A DNA stretch of 64,000 bases from Linyphia triangularis (GCA_963978545.1 OZ021721.1:40225348-40289347), one strand, 5' to 3'. Counted from the stretch's first letter, positions 22,728 to 35,639 are shown. Translations and numbers: made by a program. Notes: generated by a model from the letters alone, not told the origin.

Positions 22728-23189
22728 GAATTTTTCCACTGAGGCAATGATGGCACAGTTTTCACGGTTTAAAAATATTTATTCTCTCTTCGGAAAACTC
22801 ACAAAATTTATTCACAGGCAACAGTTTAATTACTCTCAAGCTTCAACACAAGCTTCAACAAAAATAACTTCGAATTCAGCGATTATACAAGCTCACTCCA
22901 ATAGGTAAACAAAGCGATCAGCTTTCAACGAAGTCCGAAGTCAATCTGAAAACTTTCCCGATCCCCAGTCATATTTATAGTTGGCGCGAGAGAATATTCC
23001 AGAAATTTCCAGCCAAATCATCGGAAAAGAAACATCTCGAAAATTCTCGATTGCTTTAGGTGTTGCCACCTTTTTCTAACCTGTATAATCGCCGTTAATA
23101 AATAAAATAAGATAAAAATAAATTACAATAGAATTTTGAAATAATACGTCACTATTTACACTATATACAGACAATTTGTGCAACAATAT
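22728..23189. repeat. Solo LTR with 4-bp target duplication (minus orientation)
   Basis: The 454-bp body, 22732-23185, starts TGTTATGAATT and ends TTGTGCAACA, so it carries the inverted TGTT/AACA ends expected of an LTR. ATAT flanks both sides (22728-22731 and 23186-23189). On the minus strand it holds, in order, heat-shock-type elements, TATAAATA (22979-22972), an initiator TCAGAT with its adenine near 22947, and two AATAAA signals (22812-22807 and 22783-22778). This is the U3-R-U5 order. No gag or pol lies next to it, so recombination between LTRs has probably removed the interior. Ty3/Gypsy is the likely superfamily, from the 4-bp duplication and ends. Confidence 0.85.
22972..23050 (-). 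promoter_or_regulatory. Solo-LTR promoter with heat-shock-element array
   Basis: Positions 22991-23010 contain four contiguous alternating units, GAA-TTC-GAA-TTC, each separated by two bases, a perfect heat-shock-factor site. A second GAA-nn-TTC pair lies at about 23038-23046. TATAAATA sits about 12 bp downstream of the first array on the minus strand. The spacing suggests a stress-responsive LTR promoter. HSF binding is inferred from the consensus only. Confidence 0.6.
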
Positions 23190-23412
23190 TTAACTTTCTA
23201 TAATAAGATTTTTTATTCTGTGTTAACTAAATCTCTTAATTGTTACCTTTTTCAAGCCCAATTAATGTTCACTTCTCATTTAGTGATTTTTGCATGCATA
23301 CTTTTATATATTTTTATATTTTCTACTTGGTAATCTTTGTTGCTTAAAAACCAAAAGGAGTGGTTGAGATTTCTGTCAATAGACGGCAGCAAGGGCCCCA
23401 TCATAAGAAGTT

Positions 23413-23814
23413 TTGAACGTAGCTGGGATCGGCCCCGGACTCTACCGGACCCGGAATTCACCCGACTTGTCAATCCTGGATTTTTTCCTTTGGGGATATC
23501 TGAAACATGTCTCCTACCGCAATAATCCCCATACACTTGACGAACTTAAGAGTAACATTCTTCATGCAATATCGGACATTACTTCTCACACACTTCGTAA
23601 AGTGTCGACTAACTGGTAAAAAGAGTTCGATTGTGTGTCCAGGAAAACGGACATCATTTTGAACATTTACTGTGATTCGACCATGTCTGACACCTTACAA
23701 TAAAGATAAGGGTTCAATCTTTTTTTGTCCTTTATTCTGTTTATTTACATAATTCATCTGTCTTTAAAATTCAACCACAAAGGTTGATGTGCGCGAGTTT
23801 TGAAACACCCTGTA
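23413..23814 (+). pseudogene. 3' end of a mariner/Tc1-type transposase and its terminal repeat
   Basis: The frame from 23413 contains NSPDLSILDFFLWGYLKHVSY, followed by LDELKSNILHAISDI. This matches the mariner transposase C-terminal block SPDLSPLDFFLWGYLK..VY..PP.TLEELK..I..AI. It includes the last catalytic region, where mariner elements carry the third acidic residue (the aspartate of SPDLS or LDFF depending on alignment). A stop falls at 23617-23619, and the frame continues for about 28 codons to TAA near 23703. TGAAACACCCTGTA at 23801-23814 resembles a mariner terminal repeat ending in the TA target. The first roughly 270 codons are missing, so the copy is 5'-truncated and inactive. Confidence 0.75.
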
Positions 23815-23999
23815 TATATGCGTCATTTGATCCTCAGTCTTTCCAGCAATATACAACATTTTTAAATTTATAAATAAAATTTTAAATAAAACATTGTTTG
23901 AATATTTTTATTATGATGATTGTTTATAACCTATCTAAAACAATGAATAAAAAATAATTTAAAAAATATTGAAGAGAAAACAACTGTAGAATTTCGCTC

Positions 24000-24545
24000 A
24001 TTCTCTGGACCTTCAGTGGGTTAAAAAAGCAGCTTGTGGAAAGCGAACCATCATTGGTTTGCCGTGGGACTGCTAATTCCGAATTACTAATATAATGCGA
24101 ATTTTGAGCTGCAATCGACATTATAAGGCGAACTTTCTTCGAGTCGATGGGGGGACTGCTGACGGTAGTCAGAAAACGGATATTGAGGCACTGTTGGGCC
24201 GTTGAAGGCAACAGCAATGTTTATATTTTGGCTAAGAAGCGGCTGAGAAAAAAATTTCGTCAACTTAAGGCAATCAATTGTTGGGCCACTGCTGTGCAAT
24301 ATTTGTTGCCCAGAAGTTAATGCAGGGGAAGCAGAGGGTAAGTGAAGGCTGGCCATTAAGGCTGACCAAACATCAACGGCCAACTGCCGGCCCTCACTGC
24401 TGGGCCTAGTGTAGGCCAGACGGTCTCTTTTGTGCACTGAAAAATAAAGGCCATCCGCTAATGGTCCAGCAGTTCAGGTGATGGCTATAGTCAGTCGTAC
24501 AGTTCTGGCCCAGATGATTTGTTTTTACTGGGTTCTAATGTAAGG
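24000..24545. repeat. GC-elevated repeat-like island with TTGGGCC motifs
   Basis: Against a strongly AT-rich background this segment has many GGCC-containing words: CTGTTGGGCCGTTG (24190), TTGTTGGGCCACTG (24278), ACTGCTGGGCCTAG (24396) and GTTCTGGCCCAG (24500). The similar words suggest a decayed satellite-like or transposon-derived repeat. Frames of 97 and 116 codons on the minus strand show no recognised motif. I cannot define ends. Confidence 0.4.
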
Positions 24546-25430
24546 CAGCTGTTTTTTCAATCTTTTTTAATCCGTTGTTGATTGACCTTTCCAGTTCAAA
24601 ATTTTTAACCCGAAGAAATCTTTTTCCTTTCAATATTCTTCTTCCGCATATCAAGTTTGTTTAATTATATATTAGGATCATAACCATCCATTTACATGCA
24701 TGAACCAAATTTCTTTATCAAAATCCATTTTACAATGTATGTAAAGTTCTCCTGGTGAAATAAGATGCTACGTAGTACAATTAACATGTACATTTAACAC
24801 GTACTTCCACAAGGGCAACATCCTATATTTCCGCTGAAAATTTAATTGAATTTTAATAAGTTATCTACCTAAAATAAGCCATAATATATTTATCTCACTT
24901 TAAAACAATATTTTTCAAAAATTTCTCTGAACATTTTATCCCCTGGGCTCTTCAATTGTCAGTTTAAAACTTACAAGGCAAATTTTAAAGCAAAGAGACT
25001 AAACAACAAGTAAACTGGTTCGTCAAGCAGACAATTTTTTTAACATGGATCCGCCAAAAGTCAGCGTGTCAATGCACTCACCCTATACATAAACCAAGCT
25101 TCTAATTTCTTAAAAATTACCCCCATTTGAGACAGTCTGTTTGAGCTTTCATCGTGCTACCTAATTAAAAATGTCATTTACATTCGAATAACATTGTGCG
25201 TATTTGCTACTTGTCTTGAACCGTTTGATCACCAATAGGAAAAATACTATTTAAAAGGTGACGAATGGAGAGTAGAATAACTACAGTATAAGTAGCATTA
25301 GAATTGTGTGTATTCTACTATTTTACTGTGTTATTATAGATATTGTATTCTTATTTTTATCGCTAATGTAATTTTTGTTGTTTTAACTAATTTTATTATT
25401 AATAGTGGAAGTATTCATATTATAATTACT

Positions 25431-25483
25431 AGTGGGGAGGCGTCATCCCACTTAAATAATGTGTCACCCCAATTAAATTGGGG
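25431..25483. other. Pair of short perfect palindromes
   Basis: GTGGGGAGGCGTCATCCCAC (25432-25451) can form a GTGGG/CCCAC hairpin. CCCCAATTAAATTGGGG (25467-25483) is a perfect 8-bp palindrome around one base. The function is unknown. They may belong to a decayed element, as the following 150 bp is also less AT-rich. Confidence 0.45.
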
Positions 25484-25831
25484 AAATTCCACTTTGTCAT
25501 CAACTATGTAACTGTGTCAAAAAGGTGTCACCAAGGCGACTGTTGTAGCAGAAAGGGTCGTTTGTGTTGCCTGAAACCTGCTGAGAGTTGCAGTGTCCTC
25601 TCATTCAAGGCATAAATGTAAGGCTTTTACCCTGAAAAGACATCTGGAAAAATAAAATCATTTGATATTCTATAGAATTAAAGATGTTTTGGTACTGCAT
25701 AACTTTAGTGTAGCTTATCAGATGATGTCTAATCAATGAACCACTATTATTATTACCATCATTATAAAAACTATGCTATTTTATAATATTAAATTGATAA
25801 TTATAAGTTGTAAACTTATTCGTCTATATTC

Positions 25832-25836
<5 letters not shown>

Positions 25837-25868
<32 letters not shown>
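25837..25868. repeat. A32 homopolymer
   Basis: An uninterrupted run of 32 adenines. No upstream retroposed sequence is evident, so it is scored as a simple repeat. Confidence 0.9.
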
Positions 25869-25869
<1 letters not shown>

Positions 25870-27609
25870 GTAGAATAACATAGCAAAACAATAATGTTAT
25901 GTCTTCTAAAATAATTACAGGGAAAAAACGTGTACGAAAACGTTTTATCTCTTAGTAGTTAAAATGAACAAATAAAAATTAAAAATCAATGTGGTGACTA
26001 TACATCGTGCTAAATTACAAAGCTCCAGTAAAGAAAAAAAAAAACATTTCAAGAATTGCTTCAGACTTACATGATATGCAGAATCAAATAACATACCATT
26101 TATTTAATTTATTACAGCAAATCACTTTAATTTTTCTAAGGAATTTAAATATTATTTTCTGTGCACAACAATAATCCATAAAGAGGTTGATGTATATGTG
26201 TTCTTTCAATTTTATACTTAAAATGTAGGATAAATTTAATGATTTCTAGATAATTTTCATACTTTTGAAGCATGAATATTTTTCATAAAAGATTAACTCT
26301 ACCTGAAAAAAGAAATTATCTACTGCACTACTAAACATACCACTTACATTTATTTTATTTGGAAGTTGATATTTTTTCTTAACATTTTTGTAAAATAAAC
26401 ACTATTTTGTCAGTAGTTTAAAAAAAAATGGAAAGAATTGCTTATTACTTAAGATACGTACCATTTATAACTGCCTTGTGAGTCAAAGTTTTAACAAATG
26501 TAAAGTTTTACTTGAGACAAACCATTTACATCAAATAATTTCCGCTCAGTGCGTGGGTCTTAAAATGCAAAACATTGTATGCAAAATTAAAAAATTTTAT
26601 CTCATTAACACTTTTATAATTTATATTTAAGTATAAGTACAAGTTTACAAATATTTATGACCAGTCAAGTTTTTGTCAATAAAACGTAATAATAAATTGC
26701 TTTAAATTTTGTAATATTTCTGTAAACTAAGCAAATTACCTTAACATTAATATGATATATATTTTGTATTGAAAATTAGTTTCTAAAAGTGAAAAAAATA
26801 GTTATTAGCATTTGTGTTTATATAGGCCATATATCTTGTATATTTAAATTAGACAAGTGTTCAATACAACATTTCATGGAAAATAAATTTATGACTGAAG
26901 ATCCTAAAACATATATCTGTCATGCATTACTAGATTCTAATCTAATATTCTACTGTGATGTCCTTTGAATCCAACCCCCTAATGTAAACACGCCGCCACC
27001 TCTTTGAATATTTCTTTATGTCCGTCTGCATTCCTTTTGCCATTTTTCTTATCTCTGGGATCCAAGGGGAAGAGAAGGACATCAAAAGAAATACATTTTT
27101 CTTTCGATGTTGTAATGCGACGTCTGAACTGTAATCGACTGTCTCTTTTGAGTAGAAATATTGCAGCATTAGAGAGCGACGCATGAAATGGATGAAACAC
27201 AAAACTGATAGGTTTCTTAATAATCCTATATAAAATGTGTGTATGTTGTTTGTGTTGTTTCTTTATTGTTATGTGCTCATGTTGTTGAGGCTGTTTTCTT
27301 ATTGTTGAGTTGACTTATAAGATCACAAGTAAAAATCCACTTGGAAATTATTTTTTTTTGGTATCAATATACCGATTGACCTATATGAACCATTTTGATA
27401 AAAATTTTATAAATCTCTTAAAATAGGTAAATTATAGTGAAAAAACATTTTAATATCAATATATCATTTATTTTAAATAAAAGTAACTGTTTATTTTGAA
27501 ATGAGTAGCCTTGACCTCAAACGTAAATTGATAATCTAGTTTGCAAGAAAAAATACTATATGTTATGTTATGATTTCTGAAAACTTATCAGAACATCCAT
27601 GACTTTAAC
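25869..27609. other. AT-rich DNA with a less AT-rich patch at 26960-27190
   Basis: The patch at 26960-27190 supports overlapping open frames on both strands (60-86 codons), none with a recognised motif. It could be a decayed exon or conserved non-coding segment. The remainder is AT-rich without features. Confidence 0.4.
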
Positions 27610-27735
27610 ATTAACTTGAAATAAAAGTATAACTTGAAATATGAGTACAACTTGAAGTGTGAGTGCCAATTGAAATATGAGTATAACTTGAAATATAAGT
27701 ACAACTTGAAATATAAGTATAACTTGAAATAAAAG
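27610..27735. repeat. 18-bp minisatellite, seven units
   Basis: Seven consecutive 18-bp units of the form TAYAACTTGAAATATRAG fill 27610-27735. Because 18 is a multiple of three, the minus strand reads as a repeated YFKLY-type hexapeptide. I take that as a by-product, not a protein. Confidence 0.9.
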
Positions 27736-28007
27736 TCAATTTTTAAAAACGTATGAAATCTAATTCTCGCATTTAAATAATGCAAAACATATAAATTTCA
27801 ATACAAACAAACTGTAAGAAACCCTTCAAAATAAATGCGATGTTCATTATTATATTCATGCAATGTTTTGTTACCAAATTATTGTTTATTTGCACTTGTA
27901 CCAAAATTAATAACCCTCTAAAAAATAACTTGCTTAAGATAAATTTATTTAAAATTTTCCAATAATCCTGGTCCACAAAACGAACATCATTATCCTTAAA
28001 TAAGGTT

Positions 28008-28512
28008 ATTGATAGCAAATATATTAGTTTCAACTTTCGACACCATGCATCAGAGATAGGCATCAGGGTTTATAGCTTAAAAAAATAATTGGTAAAAAAG
28101 TTAAAAAGTAGTACGGCACACAAGTGAAACTGTGAAATATCTAGTACAGCATTCCAAAATAAAAATCAATTAACAAGTGTATCAACTTAAAAATTGTGTA
28201 ATTTACATACAGTCTTACTTCGCTTGTTAGCTATAATATTGTATTCATACCATTCTAATAAGTAAGTTTTACTTTCAAGAACAGTTTGTAAGAATCAAAA
28301 TCATTATCATACGAAACTGAATCAAGCGCTAAAGAATGCCAGAGTGATATAGTAATGGATTTTTTTCGATTCTAGTCGATTGATTTTATCTTCAAATTCT
28401 ATGTGAAAATCATACGTTGTTGCATCCTCCAAAGTCATGTTCTTAACAACGTTGTCGAATAAAATCGAGCAATTGATAGCAAATAAAACGGTTTTCTACT
28501 TTCGACACCTCA
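28008..28512. repeat. Dispersed direct repeat of about 40 bp
   Basis: ATTGATAGCAAATA followed by ACTTTCGACACC occurs at about 28009-28044 and again at about 28473-28508, roughly 465 bp apart. The middle has diverged. This suggests an old duplication or two ends of a decayed element. Confidence 0.5.
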
Positions 28513-28539
28513 CTAGCATTCAACTGGAATATTCCCAGG

Positions 28540-29050
28540 GAAAAAACTGGTAATACAACTCCGCACAAGCGGAAACGAGGGGGGAAAAAAATCCAGAAGA
28601 AATTCGAGATGGCGAGAAGAATCAATGAAAAATTTTCTCGCGCCACTAAACCGTTGCAGTATATCAGTATCGGTGTCAAAATGATAACCGGAAAGAATAA
28701 TTCAGGATTCCGGTGGAGGATTATTCTGGGACAGAATGGACGCCTTCCTCGAATCTCTATCAGATTAGGTGGCCTCACGCGGCCACGGAAACAGATAAAT
28801 CTTGAGATGAACACTTTTCCAATTCCATGCTGTCCTGGTGTCTCCCACCTTCCTTCTTTTACAAATGAGAAGAAGGGAAGTACCTAGGAAGCCAATAGAC
28901 ATGGCAAAAATTTGAGGACATCTATTCAAGAGGATGGTGTCTGCTATCTTATAGGATAATGTTTCGAACGTCTGACACGTTGGAGGCGCGCTGTGAAGGC
29001 TCTTTGGTGGGAAGGACTCGTTGTGGGAGATTTACGACTACTACTGAGAA
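28540..29050. other. Relatively GC/CpG-rich island, possible exon or regulatory DNA
   Basis: This stretch is clearly richer in G+C and CpG than its surroundings (for example GCGGAAACGAGG, TCTCGCGCCAC, CACGCGGCCACGG, GGAGGCGCGCTGTG). It supports a 92-codon plus frame (28609-28887) and a 123-codon minus frame (28443-28814). I recognise no domain in either. A first exon with promoter, or a decayed GC-richer element, are both possible. Confidence 0.35.
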
Positions 29051-32026
29051 TGGAATATTCTTTAGAATCAGAGAGCAATTGAAGCAAGATATATACTGAG
29101 ATATACGTTTTCGAACCATATTTGGGATCTTTTATTTCTACTATTCACACAAAAGGTGGACATATATCGTGGTATATTGGTATAATTTATCTAACGCGCG
29201 AAATGTCATGTTACATTACAATGGCTATCAGTGACAATAGCATGTATATATTGATGTTGTGGGGTTACTGATATGTTTTATAAGCCATTTTATTGCTTTT
29301 ATTAAAGTTGTGATTTTAAGTTAATGAATGGGTGGAAATGCTTACAAACGTAGAAACTGGCATCATCAATGTCTAAATATTATAATAAATTAAAAGAAAA
29401 GTAATATAATAAAAAGTAGAGAGATATTACTTAGCGTTCGTTTGAAAAAATACTGTCAGAATTCAAATTTTTTGTTTTGAGTTTGGAATTTAGTAGCAAT
29501 CTTTATTTTCCTTATAGCAAATTTAAGATTTTACAAGTCTAACTTTTTTCAAAATTAATAATATTACTTAAATGTCAAAATAAGAGAATAGAAATAATTA
29601 ATATCGAACCAAATTATATATTTTGTTTCCGTTTTCTTGCAATTCCTTTTTTAGTGGACACACACCGTTCTCGGTATAGATAGATTTTTGTTACTTCAGT
29701 GTTGGATTGAGATTTGTTGCACAAAATACATTTTCCCCAATGTTCAAGAAGCATTCTCAATTAATAGTTAATAGTAATTAAATTTAGAATAAACCTTAAT
29801 AATTGTCCATCCTTTAGTGTAGTGAGCTCTCCTGAATACAACCTAAAATTCCATTATATCTTACTAACAGGAAAGCTATAACTCATACCGTGAATCTTCA
29901 ATTTAGTGATTCCCGCCTAGTTAGTTATTTTACACAAGATATAGTTGAAAATGAAAAAATATACTGTTAGTAAAAGTATACAAAACTATAAAATTGTGCA
30001 TAAAAGGTATTTTCTCACCAAATAGAAAATTATTTTTCTATTTTTGCATTTAATAAGTTTTTAAATCTAATAAAATTATAAAAAATACTTTGATATTTCC
30101 TCATATATTCCTTATGTTATGACTGATTTTTAAATGCTTACTTGATTCTTAACTGATACTAAAAGTAAAACATTTTGAGTATAATTAATATATGAATAAG
30201 CTTAATTACTGAAGATGTCTAATACATTTAATTAAGAACCACCAAAACCTCTCATAGTATAATTAGTATGTTTTAAGATTTCATCACTAATTATATATTT
30301 TTCTGAATCTAAACAAATGATATTAACTTAAAAGTAATAAATTCATCAAATAAAGACTTTTCAAATCAAAAAATTTTGCAACTGTCTTTATGCTGAAACA
30401 TATAAATTTACCAGGAAACATCTACAAAAAATTCATGCTATAATAAAGTCGTCAGAAAATGTATAATTGAACATTATTGTTTACTGGAAAGTATAATGAA
30501 AAGCTTTAATTAATTTATCTAGTTAATGTATATTACAATTAGCATAATTAATAACATTTATACATAAAGCGAGAGATAATGATCATTATGTTTATTTTAA
30601 AGAATATACAGTATTTAATGTCAGTTGAAAATAAATTTGACATAATCTCTTTAGAAAAGTCTTGTTAATTATCTAAAAATATGTAACAATTTAATGCCTT
30701 TGTTCTACAAATATTGCATACCTCGACCATTTCCACCACCTCATTACGAGAATTTTAAGTTAAAGCGGATATTATAATCAAACTCGGAAGCTGTCTGCAT
30801 ACTTATGTTTTATGAAAAGCAAACAATATCTGAATTTGTTATTTTAGATACATTGTTGAATGAGAAATGAAATACTTGGGGTAATTATTCAATATAACAT
30901 ACTAGCGGAGTAAGACCTGGCATTGCACTTCTAAAATATAAGTAGCACTTCTTCTAAGTATAATTTATATTTGCGTTTGTAATACCTGAATATCTAACGA
31001 GATTTGCACAAAAGGAAGGAAAATATAATAACAGATTTTAAGATGTATTTCCAGGCAGTATTCCGGCCTCTTTTAATACAAATTACAATAGAAAAACTTT
31101 GTTCATTTTATATAAAATCATCACGTTTTATTAAAAGCGGACAAACTGTCGCTTTGAAATACGGCTAGAAAACTGTCTAGCCACTGATTAAGTAAGTGTA
31201 TATTTATGTTTTCAAAGTTAAGAATCGCTTTTTTGTCATGTTTCAAAGCATTTACCCAGAAATTTTAAGCAAATTTAGAAGATTTTTTTAACGCTTTGAA
31301 TGTATTGAGATATGCTAAAACTATAGATTGGCTCTAAAAAATGGAAAATCTTAAGAATGCGAATTATCGTCTCAATTTTTGACGCTAATCAAATATTGTT
31401 CTAAAACTTAAAATTAAAAAACTATTCCTTTAAATTTTAAACCCAAAATATCAAATAACAAAAAAAATATTAACACTTAGAATGCAAAAAAATTCCTGAC
31501 ACTGTCTATATCTTGTTGTCATGAAACAAAAAAAAATATAAATGCAGTAGTTTTTTATTGAAATTTTTTAATAATTGAGCACTAGAAATGGAAAACGACT
31601 TAAGTCCAAAAAAGAAAAATTTTCAGGAGAGCAGTAAAATTATCGCATATTGTACTTAGGGCAATGCTTAAGTACATACTTCAGATTGAATTTGAACTAT
31701 TGTTTCTGGAGTTCGCACTTTGGTGATTCTCCACTTTGTTTAGCTTGCTATTTAGGACATTTTTCTGTAGAAAAAGATTTTCGATTTTTTTGGTACTTAG
31801 GTTGTGTTCCATTTTTAGTCCTCAATTGTATACACTTTATTTGTTTTTGTAACAAGGATTCATCTACATGTTAAAACTAAACCAATAATAAGGAGTGATT
31901 CAATTTCAACCATAATATTATTTCAGATTTGGATTCAATATCCAGAAAAAAAGGCGAAATGACAAATTTCATAATTTACCAATCAGTGGTTAGTTACCAT
32001 ACATTCAGTTAAATAACAAATACATT
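29051..32026. other. Strongly AT-rich DNA, nothing recognised
   Basis: Frames are short and of biased composition. I see no repeats, tRNA-like heads or transposon ends. Confidence 0.45.
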
Positions 32027-32375
<349 letters not shown>

Positions 32376-32509
32376 GTTTCTAAAAAAACAATCATCTATC
32401 CGTGTTTCCCCTAAAGTGCAAAATTAAAAAAATATTGAATAAGTTCACTCAGAAACAACCACAATACATTCAGTTAAATAACAGATTCATTATTATTATT
32501 ATTATCAAG

Positions 32510-33784
32510 GAAAAGATTAAAAAATAAGCTTTTTAAGAAATTGTACGAAGTTATTTTTCTTTAAAAAGAAAGATATTCTTAGAGAAAAGAATATTTATAT
32601 ATTAATCAGTTGAATCTATATACATAAATTTCAGTGTCAAAACTATTTCATAAATTGGTTACGTCTTCATTTTGAGTGAAACATTTGTTGAAATTAATAC
32701 TAAAAAATGTTCTATTTACATTTGCGAAATTATTATTTTTTTTCTTTTGCTATTTTTCTCCATTTCTCAAAAGCTTTTATTCGATGTGGCATTATCATGC
32801 ATTTCTGTCTCCAAGTTTCATTTTTTTGTATTTATTTGTATTAGGACCTAAATCAAGTTGGGTGAAATGTCCGACAAAAATGTTCTCTGTGAGTTATCAT
32901 GGGTGTAATTGAAGTGGACATTTTTTGGGGGTGATTATCTTGACACAGTTTGTTATTAAAAAACTCTGTTTTATTAAACGCATTGAGGTACAAAACTTTT
33001 ACATAAACCAATCTCGAAATTTGCCATTTAGCCACTTATTAAATGTTACATTATTATGAGTGCTTAAATAAAAATGTGAATGCACAAAATATTCAAACTA
33101 TTGATGTTTCATTTTTTATAACTATAAAGTAAAGAAAGGATGAAATCATATTTTGAATAACTATCCTTCAACCCTTAAAGTAGATAATTATTAACACACA
33201 TTAATCAGTGTTATTGGTATGGGCAATACAATCTAAGTTTTTGCCAACAAAATACGTTTATGTTAGCATATTTATAAAAGGAACATTCAAGTGCACAGTA
33301 ATTGTAAATACAATTACGGCTAAAATAATATAATTAAAAATGAACCAAGTTAAAGAAATGGGAAGATAAAAATATGCGTCCTTCTTACATGACTGTTAGA
33401 AGTGGTCTCCTCGAAAGTTAACTTTAGTCAAGTTGAGTTGTTTTGGATTTTGTTCTTATTGTTCCAGCTTGTGACTTAGAGTCTAGCACAACATATCACT
33501 AGTCATACATGTCTATATACTGGCTAGCCATAATTAAACTGCCGTTTGCTTAGAGAATTCTGGAGTGGGCATAATTAAACATCCTTACTAATTTACACAA
33601 ATGAAAGTAAGGGATTTTGTTGGTTTGTTATTAAGGATCTCTAAAACGATTAAATGGATTATTATGTATTTTCAGAATTCATTAATTACATTCCATGAGA
33701 ATGTATTAAATTTTTCTTTTAAAATAACGAGATTTCTTTACTACCATTTTTTTTTTCTTATTTTTTTTTCTTCCCGAAATCGAT
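32510..33784. other. AT-rich DNA, no gene recognised
   Basis: Short chance frames only. A repeated CCATAATTAAAC / GCATAATTAAAC word occurs at about 33529 and 33571. Confidence 0.4.
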
Positions 33785-35528
33785 TTAACCTATTAACCGC
33801 TGGCGTTGCGTTCACGCAACGCTTAGAAAACATAACTAAAAAAAATATTTAATCAATTTTAAACTAATATTTGGAGGTTTATGTTCATTGATAAGGTTAC
33901 ACACTTTAATTTTGAACAATAAAAATTATTCTAAACCTTATTGTTTTCTCGTAGTAATAACTTAAACTTTTCCGAAATTCGCTAAGTTAGACTGGCATTG
34001 CTAAATCGATACCGAAAAATAAAAGAAAGGGAAATAATTTTTATTCGACATAACATTTCATATCTCCATAGTTCACTTGATGGTCACACGCAAATAAAAA
34101 ATGTTTTGATGAATTCATCTTCGAGCTACGATGTTGGAAATACTAGTGTTGCGCTTACGCAACGTCAGCGGAAAAGAGGGTCGAAATTTTCTGAACTTTT
34201 TCTCACCGTGTGTTATTACAACTGCTTCATTTTGATTTGAAATATCTCGAAAGCACTATCTTACGCTTAGTGAAGCTCTGGATACTTTTTACACCATTGA
34301 TTCAGATGACAATGAAACGGACATTGTTATTATTTCACTAGAATTTGGCAAAGTTACTAACAAGGAAGAAGGGGACAATACAGTAATAAGTGACTTGAAC
34401 GTTTTACCAAATGACATTTCTGGTGAGGTTGAATTACATTCAAATAGGGAAGATAAGGACCAAAATAATATGGATAATACAAAGACAAAGAAAAAATATT
34501 GAGCTTTGAAATGGAAGAAAATAGATCCTATTTATACATCGATACCAAAATATGAAGAAACATCACCAAGTTGAAAAACTGAAAAGAGAATTAGAAAATT
34601 TAAGTTGTGAAGAAATTTTCTTTAAGTTTTTTTACTCTGAAATTTATGCATTGCTCATTAATCAAACTAATATATATTCTCAGCAAAATAATCGAACTGA
34701 CTTTTTTGCTTCTGAGAGTTACATAAAAAGGTTTATTGGTTTGCTTTTTCTTACTGGATACCATACATTGCCACAAGAAGTAATGTATTGATCATTAGAT
34801 AAATATGTATCTGTCCCGTTGGTTAGGGAGTCAATGTCACGTATTCATTACAGGAATATAAAAAAAAAATTGCATATGGCAGATAACATCAATATTGACA
34901 AAAAGGACAAATTGTAGAAAGTGAGAGTACAAGTGTGAAATTTGTTGAATAAGAAATTTTAATAGTTTCAAATATTTGCACACGACCTAAGTATAGACAA
35001 ACAAATGATTCCTTATAGAGGAAAACATTCTGCAAAAATGTTCCTAAAAGGAAAACCTGTATGATTCGGTTATAAAACTTGAACCCTTGCATCACATGAT
35101 GGGCAATAAAAGACTTCGCAGTAAACATTGTCACAGTCAAATTATGTATCTCTGTAATGGTTGTGAAGTGGCTTTACATCAAGAATGTAGTCAATATTTT
35201 CATATAAAATAAGTTATATTAAATAAATATATGTACTTACATAGTACGAAAAGTTTAAATTTTTTAAAAGAAGCTTTAAAATATCGCCAACAGTTAATTA
35301 CAGTCGTTGAATATTCAACATTAATGGAATATGAAATTCCTGAAAACCGCCGATTTTAACTCGGTTTTACGCTGACGTTGCGCCAACGCAACAGTCGTTT
35401 TCTCTAAAGATACATAAAATATTCCAACTTTTTCTTTAAATATGTTATATATGACCCTAAAATCACAAATGTTATAAATACTTACCATGTTTTTTAAGGA
35501 TTTCGAGTTTTGGCGGTTAATGGGTTAA
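33785..35528 (+). mobile_element. Internally deleted piggyBac-like transposon, copy 1
   Basis: TTAA at 33785-33788 and 35525-35528 are the intact TTAA target duplications. Next to them the ends read CCTATTAACCGC on the left and, inverted on the right, CCCATTAACCGC. Subterminal imperfect palindromes based on GTTGCGNNNNCGCAAC lie at 33802-33822, 34148-34171 and 35370-35397, all flanked by GCTG/CAGC-type bases. Inside is a broken piggyBac transposase reading frame on the plus strand. The total length of 1744 bp is shorter than autonomous relatives because the transposase core is deleted. Confidence 0.85.
34239..35209 (+). pseudogene. piggyBac-like transposase (PGBD) relic
   Basis: Four collinear pieces in shifting frames match piggyBac transposases. 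First is the acidic N-terminus (LTLSEALDTFYTIDSDDNETD, 34239-34502). Second is the dimerisation or insertion-type region (YIKRFIGLLFLTGYHTLP, 34552-34791). Third is the first catalytic block, LSIDKQMIPYRGKHSAKMF, followed by GKP.FGYK, near 34985-35075, where the aspartate of SID is the first DDD residue. Last is the C-terminal cysteine-rich domain (CNGCEVALHQECSQYFH, 35152-35202). The region holding the second and third catalytic aspartates is absent. There are several stops and at least two frame changes, so it is inactive. Confidence 0.8.
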
Positions 35529-35639
35529 GTGCCTTTTTAACGTCAGACATACCAACCCCTACTCACTTAGAAGACATAATAACATCATCTCCTTCTTTTT
35601 CATAGTGGTATTTTGAACTATAAACAATGGTGGATATTG

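Noticed and set aside
27588..27785. YFKLY-repeat protein on the minus strand
   Set aside because: A direct consequence of an 18-bp minisatellite, whose period keeps any frame open. No start context or conserved flanks.
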